Origin: Photobacterium jeanii
GTDB taxonomy: Bacteria > Pseudomonadota > Gammaproteobacteria > Enterobacterales > Vibrionaceae
Direction: 5' to 3'
DNA: 64,000 nucleotides
Assembly: GCF_001650345.1 (NCBI RefSeq)
Contig: NZ_LVHF01000012.1
Location: 682,001-746,000 of the forward strand
Part shown: piece by piece, positions 30,158 through 38,490 of the stretch
How positions within the stretch are numbered: the stretch's first letter is position 1
Layout: each line of letters begins with the position of its first letter
The notes under the pieces: model-generated
What the model saw: the letters and a program-made list of their open reading frames with translations, nothing else
The model's database searches: none
Told to the model about the DNA's origin: nothing
Translations under genes and position numbers: made by a program

Positions 30158-30904
30158 ATGAGTCAAATTCATAATCGTGACGCTTTCTTAGATAATATCG
30201 CAGAAAAACTAGGCCGCCCTCGTCAAACCGAAGCGGTTACGCGTCCAGCTTTAAAGTACACCTGTCACAAAGAAGTGCTGGCTGATCACAACCAAGATGA
30301 ACTGAAAGACGTATTGGTGGAATACACCCACACTGCCCTAGGTGCGCACGCCGTTGTTACCAACAAAGACGAGCTAACGGCAACCCTAGCTAAAGTTTGT
30401 GAAAAATACTGTCTTGATGAAAACCTTGCTGAAGGTGAAACAGCTGCCGTTGAAGAAACGGTACTCAGTGCAGATCAACGCCTACTTGAACTTGTGAATG
30501 TTGATGCCCTTCGCAGCGACACACACAAAATTCACGTTTGGGATCCAAGCCTTGGCTACGCGCCAAACATTGAAATCGCAGAACGTGCCAAAGTGGGTGT
30601 GGTGTTTGCCGAACAAGCGCTTGCTGAATCAGGCACCATGGTGCTTTACAGCAACCCTGCACAAGGTCGAGCTATCAGCCTACTGCCAGAAGCTTCTGTG
30701 TTTATTGTGCCGAAAAGCACACTTGTCGCGCGTTTAACGCAAGCAACTGCGGTACTGCATGAGAAAGCGAAACAAGGTGAGCGTATGCCATCGTGTGTGA
30801 ACTTTATCTCAGGCCCTAGTTCGACTGCTGATATCGAGCTTATCAAAGTGGTTGGTGTTCACGGCCCTGTGTACGCCACCTACATCATTATTGATGACAT
30901 GTAA
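30158..30904 (+). CDS. lutC: lactate utilization protein C (LUD domain)
   Basis: This 248-residue protein starts at the ATG at 30158 with CGAGGA ten bases upstream; an ATG at 30149 is too close to that site. The LUD domain contains VGVVFAEQALAESGTMVLYS and LLPEASVFIVPKSTLV, with the final block FISGPSSTADIELIKVVGVHGP. It is the third subunit of the lactate-oxidising LutABC complex. No D-lactate dehydrogenase gene follows. Confidence 0.92.
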   Translation: MSQIHNRDAFLDNIAEKLGRPRQTEAVTRPALKYTCHKEVLADHNQDELKDVLVEYTHTALGAHAVVTNKDELTATLAKVCEKYCLDENLAEGETAAVEETVLSADQRLLELVNVDALRSDTHKIHVWDPSLGYAPNIEIAERAKVGVVFAEQALAESGTMVLYSNPAQGRAISLLPEASVFIVPKSTLVARLTQATAVLHEKAKQGERMPSCVNFISGPSSTADIELIKVVGVHGPVYATYIIIDDM

Positions 30905-30918
30905 TCAATCGTGATACC

Positions 30919-30950
30919 GACTAGGGTCTTGCGGCCCTAGTCACCCTGAT
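30919..30950 (+). terminator. hairpin after lutC
   Basis: GACTAGGG (30919-30926) pairs with CCCTAGTC (30935-30942), extended inward by two more pairs to a TTGC loop. The T run behind it is weak (GATATTTGTATT), so it may be a stability hairpin or a poor terminator. Confidence 0.5.
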
Positions 30951-31007
30951 ATTTGTATTAATCATCTGATTTTTGTACCAATTTATAGTTTTAAAGCTTG
31001 GTATTCC

Positions 31008-31118
31008 GGTCATGCCAAGGGTCTGAGGCTTATTGCCTTAACCCTAAGCCTCCACTCCAATCTAGGATCTTAGCCCCTATTTTGGCGTTATTACTTGGCA
31101 TGACCTTTTTCTTTTTTT
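31008..31118 (+). terminator. large branched hairpin with U tract, terminator or small RNA 3' end
   Basis: GGTCATGCCAAG (31008-31019) and CTTGGCATGACC (31094-31105) form a perfect 12-bp stem followed by TTTTTCTTTTTTT. Inside lies a second hairpin GAGGCTT/AAGCCTC (31025-31052) and a near-palindrome CTAGGATCTTAG (31062-31073), giving a branched fold. It ends readthrough from the lactate operon and may also be the end of an independent RNA. Confidence 0.6.
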
Positions 31119-31175
31119 CCCTACCACAGTATATACTTCCCCCAACCTCTCGTTTTACTTCACCATGAGTATGTT

Positions 31176-32081
31176 ATGCCGCAAATTGACGATCTGGTTC
31201 TGTTCACCCAAGTTATAGAGCAAGGCTCTTTCAGTAAAGTCGCAGAACTCAATAAAATTACCAAGTCTGTCGTAAGTAAGCGGATTAGCAAGCTGGAAAA
31301 CGAACTTGGGGTACAGCTTATCTATCGAACCACACGTAAGCTCACTCTAACAGAGCCAGGCTCAGTGCTTTACCATCGTGCCAAAGAAATTAATCAAGTC
31401 GCTCAATCCGCGTTTGATGCCGTTACAGGCTATAACGAAGCGCTATCGGGCAATATTCGTGTATCAGTTCCGACTATTTCTGGTGAGTTATTACTTGCTG
31501 AAGCCCTGTCTGATTTCTGCCAAAGCCATCCTGGGTTAACTATCGAAATGTCGATGGATAACCACTTTGTTGATTTGGTTGCTGATAACTTTGATTTGGT
31601 GATCCGTACTGGCTACCTTGAAGACTCCAGCTTAATAGCGCGTCACATTTTTAACTCACGCTGGATGATTTGTGCTTCGCCTGAATACTTAGAACAATAC
31701 GGCACCCCGACCACACCAAAAGGCTTGCTTCACCACAACTGTCTTGGCTATACCCAGCAAAGCACAGGTCCATTTGACTGGTTGTTCATTCGCAATAGCA
31801 ATGAGAACTACACCCTCAAAGTGACTGGTAACTTCTCATCAGATAACGCCGCTTCACTACGTAAAGCTGTAATTGCTGGTAACGGTATTGCTTACCTACC
31901 AACCTGCCTTATCTACGATGATTTACAAGCTGGAAAACTCATTGAAGTGCTACCTGAACACTCAGGAAAGGTTGTCGGAATTTATGCGGTTTATCCTTAC
32001 ACCAAAAAACCCTCAAAACGTATTCAAGCTTTAATTGAACATATCCGCGAACGTTATATGGCAATTAAGGAAAGGTTTTAA
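31176..32081 (+). CDS. LysR-family transcriptional regulator
   Basis: This is a 301-residue protein. The N-terminal winged helix includes LVLFTQVIEQGSFSKVAEL and KSVVSKRISKLENELGVQL. The effector-binding domain follows from about residue 92 (GNIRVSVPTISGELLLAEAL, FDLVIRTGYLEDSSLIARH). It belongs to the CrgA/YafC-like branch by layout. It is transcribed alone on the plus strand; its target is not clear, though the lactate operon is the nearest catabolic unit. Confidence 0.88.
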   Translation: MPQIDDLVLFTQVIEQGSFSKVAELNKITKSVVSKRISKLENELGVQLIYRTTRKLTLTEPGSVLYHRAKEINQVAQSAFDAVTGYNEALSGNIRVSVPTISGELLLAEALSDFCQSHPGLTIEMSMDNHFVDLVADNFDLVIRTGYLEDSSLIARHIFNSRWMICASPEYLEQYGTPTTPKGLLHHNCLGYTQQSTGPFDWLFIRNSNENYTLKVTGNFSSDNAASLRKAVIAGNGIAYLPTCLIYDDLQAGKLIEVLPEHSGKVVGIYAVYPYTKKPSKRIQALIEHIRERYMAIKERF

Positions 32082-32133
32082 CCTTCAATCTCTTTGAGCT
32101 CGATTTGGTATCACTCTCAATTCCGTACCACTC

Positions 32134-32853
32134 TCAATGTGAATCGCTCTCGATGCGGATCAACACCGCATCAGGGCGCCAGTACTCAAACTCACAATCC
32201 ATTAATTCGCCGTCTTGCTTGTAGTTAGTACGGCGAATTTTCATTACCGGTTGTCCTTCTGCTAAATTCAGTGCTTTTGCCACATGTGAAGGTGCGCCAG
32301 TCGGGATCACTTCAAAACAAGAACGTGAAGTTTCGTAACCGTACTTTTGGCGATAAATACCGGTGAGCGACAGGGTTAGGTTTTCCATCATAATATGGGG
32401 AAACAGACTCGCCTTTAGACAATTCTCAACAAACAGCACCGGGCGCCCGTCGATATACCGCAAGCGTTCGATAATATGAATTTGCGTCATTTGATCGATG
32501 GCTAATGCTTGCGCCACTTCCCCTATCGCCATTTCTGTTCTGGCATCTAACAAACAAGTTTCAGCTATGCGGTGCTGGTCGCGGATCATTTGGTGAAAAT
32601 GGCTACGTGATAGCGGGTTATAGCAAATACGTTCCGGTGACACATACCAACCTCGGCGCTCTTCACGATAAATCAGTCCTTCGTTTTCCAGCGAGACCAA
32701 CACATCTTTTATTGTGATGCGGGTAGTCGAAAACAGCGCACTCAACTCTCGCTCAGACGGTAACTTCTGCCCTTGCGTCATAAAACCAGACTGAATTTGC
32801 TGGCGTAGACTTACTTTTATCTTTCCTGACTGAGTTGAGGCTTGCGTACTCAT
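32134..32853 (-). CDS. GntR-family regulator with UTRA domain (PhnF/HutC branch)
   Basis: This is a 239-residue protein. The GntR winged helix (about residues 10-70) contains IQSGFMTQGQKLPSERELSA and TTRITIKDVLVSLENEGLIY. The UTRA ligand domain follows: HIIERLRYIDGRPVLFVENC, GYETSRSCFEVIPTGAPSHV and GQPVMKIRRTNYKQDGELMD. This branch includes regulators of phosphonate and amino-sugar uptake. It diverges from the phosphoester import operon, and TGATCTAGTCCA stands five bases before its start codon, matching a site before the first operon gene. It probably represses both. Confidence 0.88.
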   Translation of the reverse strand: MSTQASTQSGKIKVSLRQQIQSGFMTQGQKLPSERELSALFSTTRITIKDVLVSLENEGLIYREERRGWYVSPERICYNPLSRSHFHQMIRDQHRIAETCLLDARTEMAIGEVAQALAIDQMTQIHIIERLRYIDGRPVLFVENCLKASLFPHIMMENLTLSLTGIYRQKYGYETSRSCFEVIPTGAPSHVAKALNLAEGQPVMKIRRTNYKQDGELMDCEFEYWRPDAVLIRIESDSH

Positions 32854-32856
32854 AAT

Positions 32857-32869
32857 CTGATCTAGTCCA
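32857..32869. promoter_or_regulatory. candidate operator copy 1 of the GntR regulator
   Basis: CTGATCTAGTCCA lies just upstream of the regulator start codon. Its core TGnnCTAGnnCA is a near-palindrome of the type bound by PhnF/HutC-like GntR proteins. A copy differing by one base is at 33040. Confidence 0.6.
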
Positions 32870-33039
32870 AGCTAAAAATGAAGAACAAGATAAGTCAACT
32901 AGATAACAGTTTTATGACGATATTTTTAACTAAGTATGATTGGATTATTGAAACATTCCCGAAATATAACAGCCTTAAAACTGTCAAAAAACTTCATATA
33001 AAGCGTCATATTACGCTCATAGGATACGAATCGAACTTA

Positions 33040-33052
33040 CTGACCTAGTCCA
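33040..33052. promoter_or_regulatory. candidate operator copy 2 of the GntR regulator
   Basis: CTGACCTAGTCCA lies just before the GAAGGA ribosome site of the binding-protein gene and differs from the copy at 32857 in one base. A repressor here would block the whole operon. Confidence 0.6.
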
Positions 33053-33066
33053 GAAGGATAGAGACA

Positions 33067-34134
33067 ATGAATATTTCGATTCGCCGTTCTACTGTAATTT
33101 CCGCAACATTAATAGCCACCAGCTTTTCAACCACTGTTGCTGCACAAGATGCCAACCTTGATTCACTGATCAAAGCGGCACAAAAAGAAGGCGCTGTTTA
33201 CAGCGTGGGAATGCCAGACAGTTGGGCGAACTGGAAAGGTACATGGGCTGATATTCAAGCTAACTATGGCTTAAAGCACCGTGATACTGATATGAGCTCG
33301 GCGCAAGAAATTGCTAAGTTTGAAGCTGAAAAGAAAAATGCCACCGCAGACATAGGTGATATTGGTTTTGCCTTTGCTCGCGTCGCAGTTAAGAAAGGGG
33401 TTACACAACCTTATAAACCAACCACGTGGAACGACATTCCTGATTGGGCAAAAGACAAAGATGGACACTGGGCATTGGCCTACACTGGCACTATTTCGTT
33501 TATCACCAACAACAACCAAGTTAAAGATGCCCCAAAAACCTGGGATGACTTGCTGACAGGCGATTACAAAGTCACAGTTGGCAACGTCGGCGTTGCTGCA
33601 CAAGCAAACAATGCCATTCTTGCTGCAGCCTTTGCCAAAGGCGGTAATGAATCAAACTTAAAGCCTGCCCTTAAATTCTTCTCACAGCTGGCTAAGCAAG
33701 GTCGTTTATCGTTTACCGACCCTAACATGGCAAACCTTGAGAAAGGCGAAGTCGAAGTTGCCATCATGTGGGACTTCAACGCCCTAAACTACCGCGACAA
33801 AATCGACCGTAGCCGCTTTACCGTGACCATCCCACAAGATGGCTCAGTGATCTCAGGCTACACCACCATCATCAACAAATACGCGAAAAACCCTAATGCT
33901 GCCAAGTTGGCGCGTGAATACATCTTCAGCGACCAAGGGCAAATCAATCTAGCAGAAGGTTACGCTCGTCCAATTCGTAGCAGCATTACACTGCCTCAAT
34001 CTATTCAAGACAAACTGCTACCAAACGATCAGTACGCCAATGTGAAGCCAGTGACTGACTTCAAAGCATGGGAAAAAACAGCGCGTAAACTGCCTCGTCA
34101 ATGGCAAGAAAGCGTGCTTATCCATCAGCAGTAA
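33067..34134 (+). CDS. ABC transporter substrate-binding protein (phosphonate/iron-type, cluster 1)
   Basis: This is a 355-residue periplasmic protein with a signal peptide ending near SFSTTVAAQ/D (residues 1-27). The mature part shows the two-domain binding-protein pattern: LIKAAQKEGAVYSVGMPDSW, ALAYTGTISFITNNNQVKDAP with TWDDLLTGDYK, and YTTIINKYAKNPNAAKLAREY. It is closest in style to the COG1840 group, which binds ferric iron, 2-aminoethylphosphonate or related anions. It opens a six-gene operon with phosphatase-type enzymes, so a phosphorylated compound is the likely ligand (inference). Confidence 0.87.
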   Translation: MNISIRRSTVISATLIATSFSTTVAAQDANLDSLIKAAQKEGAVYSVGMPDSWANWKGTWADIQANYGLKHRDTDMSSAQEIAKFEAEKKNATADIGDIGFAFARVAVKKGVTQPYKPTTWNDIPDWAKDKDGHWALAYTGTISFITNNNQVKDAPKTWDDLLTGDYKVTVGNVGVAAQANNAILAAAFAKGGNESNLKPALKFFSQLAKQGRLSFTDPNMANLEKGEVEVAIMWDFNALNYRDKIDRSRFTVTIPQDGSVISGYTTIINKYAKNPNAAKLAREYIFSDQGQINLAEGYARPIRSSITLPQSIQDKLLPNDQYANVKPVTDFKAWEKTARKLPRQWQESVLIHQQ

Positions 34135-34173
34135 TCATCGAAATACACTCATCTGAACAAAGAGATAGTCATA

Positions 34174-34980
34174 ATGAGTAATAAGGTCATTCTTGTTGTT
34201 CTCGATGGCCTCAACTACCAAGTAGCCCGTGATTGCATGGGCTACCTTAACGGTCTGATTGAGCAACAACGAGCCACCCTATACCCAATTCAATGCGAAT
34301 TACCGTCAATGTCTCGACCGCTGTATGAATGCATCTTAACTGGCATTCGCCCTGTCGAAAGCGGGATTGTGAATAATGACATCGTTCGCCTGTCACATCA
34401 CGAGTCGATTTTTAGCTTAGCGAAAGCACAAGGCAAAGTAACCGCAGCAGCGGCTTATCATTGGGTCAGCGAACTCTATAACCGCGCACCTTTTGATGCG
34501 GTACGGGATCGTTTCACTAATGATGAAGCCATGAATATTCAACACGGCTGTTTCTATCATTGGGATCATTACCCTGATGAAGCGCTGTTCTTAGATGCGG
34601 AGTATTTACGCCGTCGCTTCACCCCCGACTTTCTGTTGATTCACCCAATGAACATTGACGATATGGGCCACAAATTCGGACTCGATTCTCGCCAATATCG
34701 TAACAGTGCTCGTGGTGCTGATATCTATTTATCGAACTACATCGAACAGTGGCTAACCGATGGTTATCAAGTCATTGTGACCAGCGATCACGGTATGAAC
34801 GATGACCTTTCACACGGTGGTATTTTGCCAGAAGAGCGTGAAGTGCCTTTGTTTGTGATTGGCGACAAGTTCACTCACCAAAGCAGTGAAATCAAACAAA
34901 CCGAGATTTGCGGCACCGTGTGCCAACTTCTCAACATCGAACACAATAAACCCTACTCACAGGAACTCTTAGCCCTATGA
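34174..34980 (+). CDS. alkaline-phosphatase-superfamily phosphodiesterase, cytoplasmic
   Basis: This 268-residue protein has no signal peptide. Metal-binding motifs of the nucleotide pyrophosphatase/phosphodiesterase type are in place: VVLDGL with Asp11, LPSMSRPLYECILTG with a Ser nucleophile candidate (45 or 47), NIDDMGHKFG (D..GH) and TSDHGMND (DHG). It should hydrolyse a phosphoester, phosphodiester or phosphonate ester in the cytoplasm after import. Its ATGA stop/start overlap with the permease gene ties it to the transporter. The exact substrate is unknown. Confidence 0.85.
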   Translation: MSNKVILVVLDGLNYQVARDCMGYLNGLIEQQRATLYPIQCELPSMSRPLYECILTGIRPVESGIVNNDIVRLSHHESIFSLAKAQGKVTAAAAYHWVSELYNRAPFDAVRDRFTNDEAMNIQHGCFYHWDHYPDEALFLDAEYLRRRFTPDFLLIHPMNIDDMGHKFGLDSRQYRNSARGADIYLSNYIEQWLTDGYQVIVTSDHGMNDDLSHGGILPEEREVPLFVIGDKFTHQSSEIKQTEICGTVCQLLNIEHNKPYSQELLAL

Positions 34981-35867
34981 GCAGCTCAACTCTGACGCAG
35001 GTATCCCCTGCGTCTGTTTTAAAAAAACAAAGCCGACTAAGCAAGCTAAAGCCCGCCCTTTGGCTTGCGCCATTCGCCGTATTTTTCTATTTATTCCAAC
35101 TTGCCCCTATGGTTTGGGTGTTGGTAAACAGCTTTATTTACGACGACGAATTCGCCCTCGATAACTACTTCGAAATTTTCGATTCTGCATTCATGATGCA
35201 AGCCTTCAGTAACAGCTTGTGGCTATCGGTTTGGTCTAGCGTACTAGGCTTGGCTATCGCAACGTTATTGGTTTCATCACTACGACGCGTTAACTCTAAA
35301 ATCCGTGATGCGGTGATTGCTTTCACCAACATGAGTAGCAATTTTTCAGGTGTCCCGCTCGCCTTTGCCTTCATCATTATTTTGGGTACCAACGGTGCTA
35401 TCACCCTATTGCTGAAACAACACGGTCTATTGGGTGACTTTGACCTGTATGGTCAGTGGGGGTTGCTGGTGCTGTATGTGTACTTCCAAATTCCATTAGC
35501 AGTATTGCTACTTTACCCCGCTTTCGATGCCCTCAATGACGACTGGCAAGCCGCGGCAGCACTCTTAGGCGCGAAAGCGCATCACTACTGGCTAAAAATC
35601 GCCTTACCTGTGTTATCTCCAGCACTGTTTGGCACCTTCATTATCTTAATTGCCAATGCTATCGGTGCCTACGCCAGTGTGTTTGCCCTAACTTCTGGCA
35701 ACTACAACATTGTGACCGTTCGTATCGCCAGTCTGGTTTCGGGCGACATATTCCTTGAACCCAATCTTGCCGCTGCTATTTCGGTACTCCTCATGGTGAT
35801 TTTGGCTTTCATTACCGTCGTGAACCAATGGCTGATCGCGAAAAGCTACGCAGGGAAGAAACACTAA
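34977..35867 (+). CDS. ABC transporter permease 1 of the phosphoester operon
   Basis: This is a 296-residue inner-membrane protein with six predicted helices, starting LWLAPFAVFFYLFQLAPMVW. The permease EAA-like loop is DWQAAAALLGAKAHHYWLK (about residues 184-202), ending in IALPVLSPALFG. The start overlaps the phosphodiesterase stop (ATGA) and its stop overlaps the next permease start (TAATG), so translation is coupled throughout. Confidence 0.9.
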   Translation: MSSSTLTQVSPASVLKKQSRLSKLKPALWLAPFAVFFYLFQLAPMVWVLVNSFIYDDEFALDNYFEIFDSAFMMQAFSNSLWLSVWSSVLGLAIATLLVSSLRRVNSKIRDAVIAFTNMSSNFSGVPLAFAFIIILGTNGAITLLLKQHGLLGDFDLYGQWGLLVLYVYFQIPLAVLLLYPAFDALNDDWQAAAALLGAKAHHYWLKIALPVLSPALFGTFIILIANAIGAYASVFALTSGNYNIVTVRIASLVSGDIFLEPNLAAAISVLLMVILAFITVVNQWLIAKSYAGKKH

Positions 35868-36640
35868 TGAAAAACGTTAATACTGCTTTTCACAAAACCG
35901 TGGTGTATTCCATTGTCGGCATCATGCTGGTGCCAATTATCGCCACTTTTGTTTATTCGCTGTCTTCTCGCTGGGGCGCGACCGTACTGCCTGATGGCTT
36001 TACCTTTGACTGGTACATTGCGCTACTGACAGACAGCCGTTTCCTTGATGCCTTTGGGCGTTCACTGTTTATCTGTATCGCGTCACTGGCACTCAGTGTG
36101 TTCTTGATTTTGCCTGCAATTTTCGTGGTGTTTTACTACTTCCCGAAACTAAACAAAGTCATGAATTTGCTAATCTTGTTACCTTTCGCTGTGCCACCTG
36201 TGGTGTCTTCGGTGGGTTTACTCCAGCTGTATGCCGATAGCGAAATTAGCCTCATCGGCACGCCGTGGATTCTGATTGGCACTTACTTCACTATCGCGCT
36301 GCCATTTATGTACCGCGCTATCGCCAATAGCTTTGATGCCATTAACTTGCACGATTTGATGGATGCCGCGCACCTACTTGGTGCCAGCACCACCAAAGCC
36401 TTCTTGTTGATCATTTTACCGAACTTAAAGAAAGGGCTTATGGCATCGCTATTCTTGTCCTTCTCTTTCTTGTTGGGTGAGTTCGTGTTTGCCAACATCT
36501 TAGTGGGCACGCGCTACGAAACCTTGCAAATCTACCTATACAACATGCGTCAAACCAGTGGTCACTTTACTTCTGCACTGGTAATGACTTACTTCCTGTT
36601 TATTTTTGTACTGACTTGGCTGGCAAGTCGTTTCAGCTGA
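35867..36640 (+). CDS. ABC transporter permease 2 of the phosphoester operon
   Basis: This 257-residue protein starts at the ATG at 35867, with AGGGAAG upstream; the longer frame from 35828 lies inside the preceding gene. Six helices are predicted. The EAA-like loop is LHDLMDAAHLLGASTTKAFL, followed by LIILPNLKKGLMASLF. It pairs with permease 1 to form the channel. It is followed after 11 bases by the ATPase gene. Confidence 0.9.
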   Translation: MKNVNTAFHKTVVYSIVGIMLVPIIATFVYSLSSRWGATVLPDGFTFDWYIALLTDSRFLDAFGRSLFICIASLALSVFLILPAIFVVFYYFPKLNKVMNLLILLPFAVPPVVSSVGLLQLYADSEISLIGTPWILIGTYFTIALPFMYRAIANSFDAINLHDLMDAAHLLGASTTKAFLLIILPNLKKGLMASLFLSFSFLLGEFVFANILVGTRYETLQIYLYNMRQTSGHFTSALVMTYFLFIFVLTWLASRFS

Positions 36641-36651
36641 GGAGCGAAATA

Positions 36652-37671
36652 ATGAGTTACGTAACAGCAAAAAATCTAACCAAACGTTTTGGTGATAACA
36701 CCGTATTCGAGAACGTCGACTTCACTATCGAAAAAGGCGAATTCATTACCCTACTCGGCCCTAGTGGCTGTGGTAAATCGACTTTACTGCGTAGCTTGAC
36801 GGGTCTTAACCCAATCGACGGTGGCGAAATTTGGGTCAACGGTGAAAACATCACCCAACAAACGCCACAAGAACGTGGGATTGGCATGGTATTCCAATCT
36901 TATGCTCTGTTCCCAAATATGACGGTGGAAGAGAATGTCGCGTTTGGCTTAAAAATGAAAAATATGGCAAGCGGTGATATCCAACGCGAAGTGGCTAAAG
37001 TTATCGAACTGGTTGAGCTCAAAGGTCGTGAAAAGCATTACCCGCACCAACTTTCGGGCGGTCAGCGTCAACGTGTGGCACTTGCTCGAGCCTTGGTAGT
37101 AAAGCCACGTATTCTATTACTGGATGAACCGTTATCAGCGTTAGATGCCAAGATCCGTAAGCACCTTCGTCAACAGATCCGAGATATTCAAAAAGAAATG
37201 GATCTCACCACTATCTTCGTTACCCATGATCAAGAAGAAGCGATGATCATGTCGGATCGTATCTTCCTAATGGATAAAGGCGAGATTGTTCAAGCAGGCA
37301 CGCCGGAAGAGATTTATACCCAACCAGCCAATGAATTTGTGGCTGGTTTTATGGGTCATTACAACTTGGTTGATGCACCGAAAGCCAAGCAACTGTTCGA
37401 TATTGAAACCAACTGGAAAGTGGCGATCCGTCCTGAATCCATTTATGTCAAAGAAGCAGGTCGCCAGTACGGCAGCCATATTTCAGCACCACAAACTGGG
37501 GTGATCAAAAACCACCAGCTATTGGGCAATGTGATCCGTTACCAAGTGGATGTCGATGATTGTGAGCTAACCGTTGATTTACTTAACCGTTCATCAGAGC
37601 GTTTACTCGATGCAGGTAGTAAACTTGAGCTGCTATTTAACCTCAACGAAATTCAACCTGTGAGCGCATAA
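36652..37671 (+). CDS. ABC transporter ATP-binding protein of the phosphoester operon
   Basis: This 339-residue protein starts at the ATG at 36652 after GAGGAG; the longer frame from a TTG at 36616 overlaps the permease. Walker A is GPSGCGKST (residues 36-44), the signature LSGGQRQRVALARAL is near 136, Walker B ILLLDEPLSALD near 156, and the switch histidine is in TIFVTHDQEEAMIMSDRI. A C-terminal TOBE-like domain (residues 240-339, with VAIRPESIYVKE) is typical of phosphonate, iron and spermidine importers. Confidence 0.94.
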   Translation: MSYVTAKNLTKRFGDNTVFENVDFTIEKGEFITLLGPSGCGKSTLLRSLTGLNPIDGGEIWVNGENITQQTPQERGIGMVFQSYALFPNMTVEENVAFGLKMKNMASGDIQREVAKVIELVELKGREKHYPHQLSGGQRQRVALARALVVKPRILLLDEPLSALDAKIRKHLRQQIRDIQKEMDLTTIFVTHDQEEAMIMSDRIFLMDKGEIVQAGTPEEIYTQPANEFVAGFMGHYNLVDAPKAKQLFDIETNWKVAIRPESIYVKEAGRQYGSHISAPQTGVIKNHQLLGNVIRYQVDVDDCELTVDLLNRSSERLLDAGSKLELLFNLNEIQPVSA

Positions 37672-37672
37672 C

Positions 37673-38335
37673 ATGTCCAAGCCTTTGTATGTATTTGATA
37701 TGGACGAGACTCTGATCGATGCCGACTGTGCAATGATTTGGAATGCGTTTTTAGTCGAGAAAGGGTTAGTACAAGATCCTGACTTCATTGCCGAAGATCA
37801 ACGCCTGATGGGCTTGTATGCCGAAGGTAAACTCAACATGGAAGACTACCTTGCCTTTTCGATGGCACCCCTTGCCACTATGCCAAAGCAGGAAGTCGCA
37901 GCTTTGGTCAATGAATGCGTTGAAACACGCATTCTTAGCAAGCAGTTTAAGCAAGCTAAAAGTTTGATTACCCAGTTACAACAAGACGGTATAGAGATGG
38001 TGATCATCTCTGCTTCTGTCACTTTCTTGGTAGAAGCCGTCGGCAAACGCTTGGGTATTCCATCTGCGTTGGGTATCGATTTAATCGAACACAATGGCTA
38101 CTTCACCCATCGTATCCATGGTGTACCCAGCTATCGAGAAGGCAAAGTAACCCGCTTACAGCAATGGTTAGCAGCGCAAGAAACGTATTTTAGTAAAATC
38201 CATTTCTTCACAGACTCCATTAACGATTTAGCCCTGTGTGAACATGCCGACTTCGCTTATTTGGTAAACCCTTGCCCTCGCCTATTAGCTCAAGCAAACC
38301 GACCAAATTGGACTGTTTTGAACTGGCAATCCTAA
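37673..38335 (+). CDS. HAD-family phosphatase (subclass IB, SerB-like)
   Basis: This is a 220-residue protein. Motif I FDMDETLID (nucleophile Asp9, general acid Asp11), motif II VIISASVTFLVEAVGKRLG, motif III lysine in SYREGKVTRLQQWL and motif IV FFTDSINDLALCEHAD are all present. The cap region (about residues 25-85) is helical as in the HAD-IB group. It removes phosphate from a small organic monoester. One base after the ATPase gene, it ends the operon and probably frees phosphate from the imported compound after the upstream phosphodiesterase has acted (inference). Confidence 0.9.
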   Translation: MSKPLYVFDMDETLIDADCAMIWNAFLVEKGLVQDPDFIAEDQRLMGLYAEGKLNMEDYLAFSMAPLATMPKQEVAALVNECVETRILSKQFKQAKSLITQLQQDGIEMVIISASVTFLVEAVGKRLGIPSALGIDLIEHNGYFTHRIHGVPSYREGKVTRLQQWLAAQETYFSKIHFFTDSINDLALCEHADFAYLVNPCPRLLAQANRPNWTVLNWQS

Positions 38336-38396
38336 ACTCCTACTTATAACCATTCGCCAACATAAAGCACTCGCCAAGTTTATAAACCCAAACGAA

Positions 38397-38425
38397 GAAA
38401 GCAGCCTCTGGCTGCTTTCTTGATT
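38397..38425. terminator. bidirectional terminator between the HAD gene and mlc
   Basis: Perfect 10-bp arms GAAAGCAGCC (38397-38406) and GGCTGCTTTC (38410-38419) form a 3-base-loop hairpin between convergent genes. Confidence 0.75.
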
Positions 38426-38490
38426 ATTCAGAATACGTAATCGCTAATCCGATAACACTAATTCACTGCTAGACCTAGCAATCGGAACTT

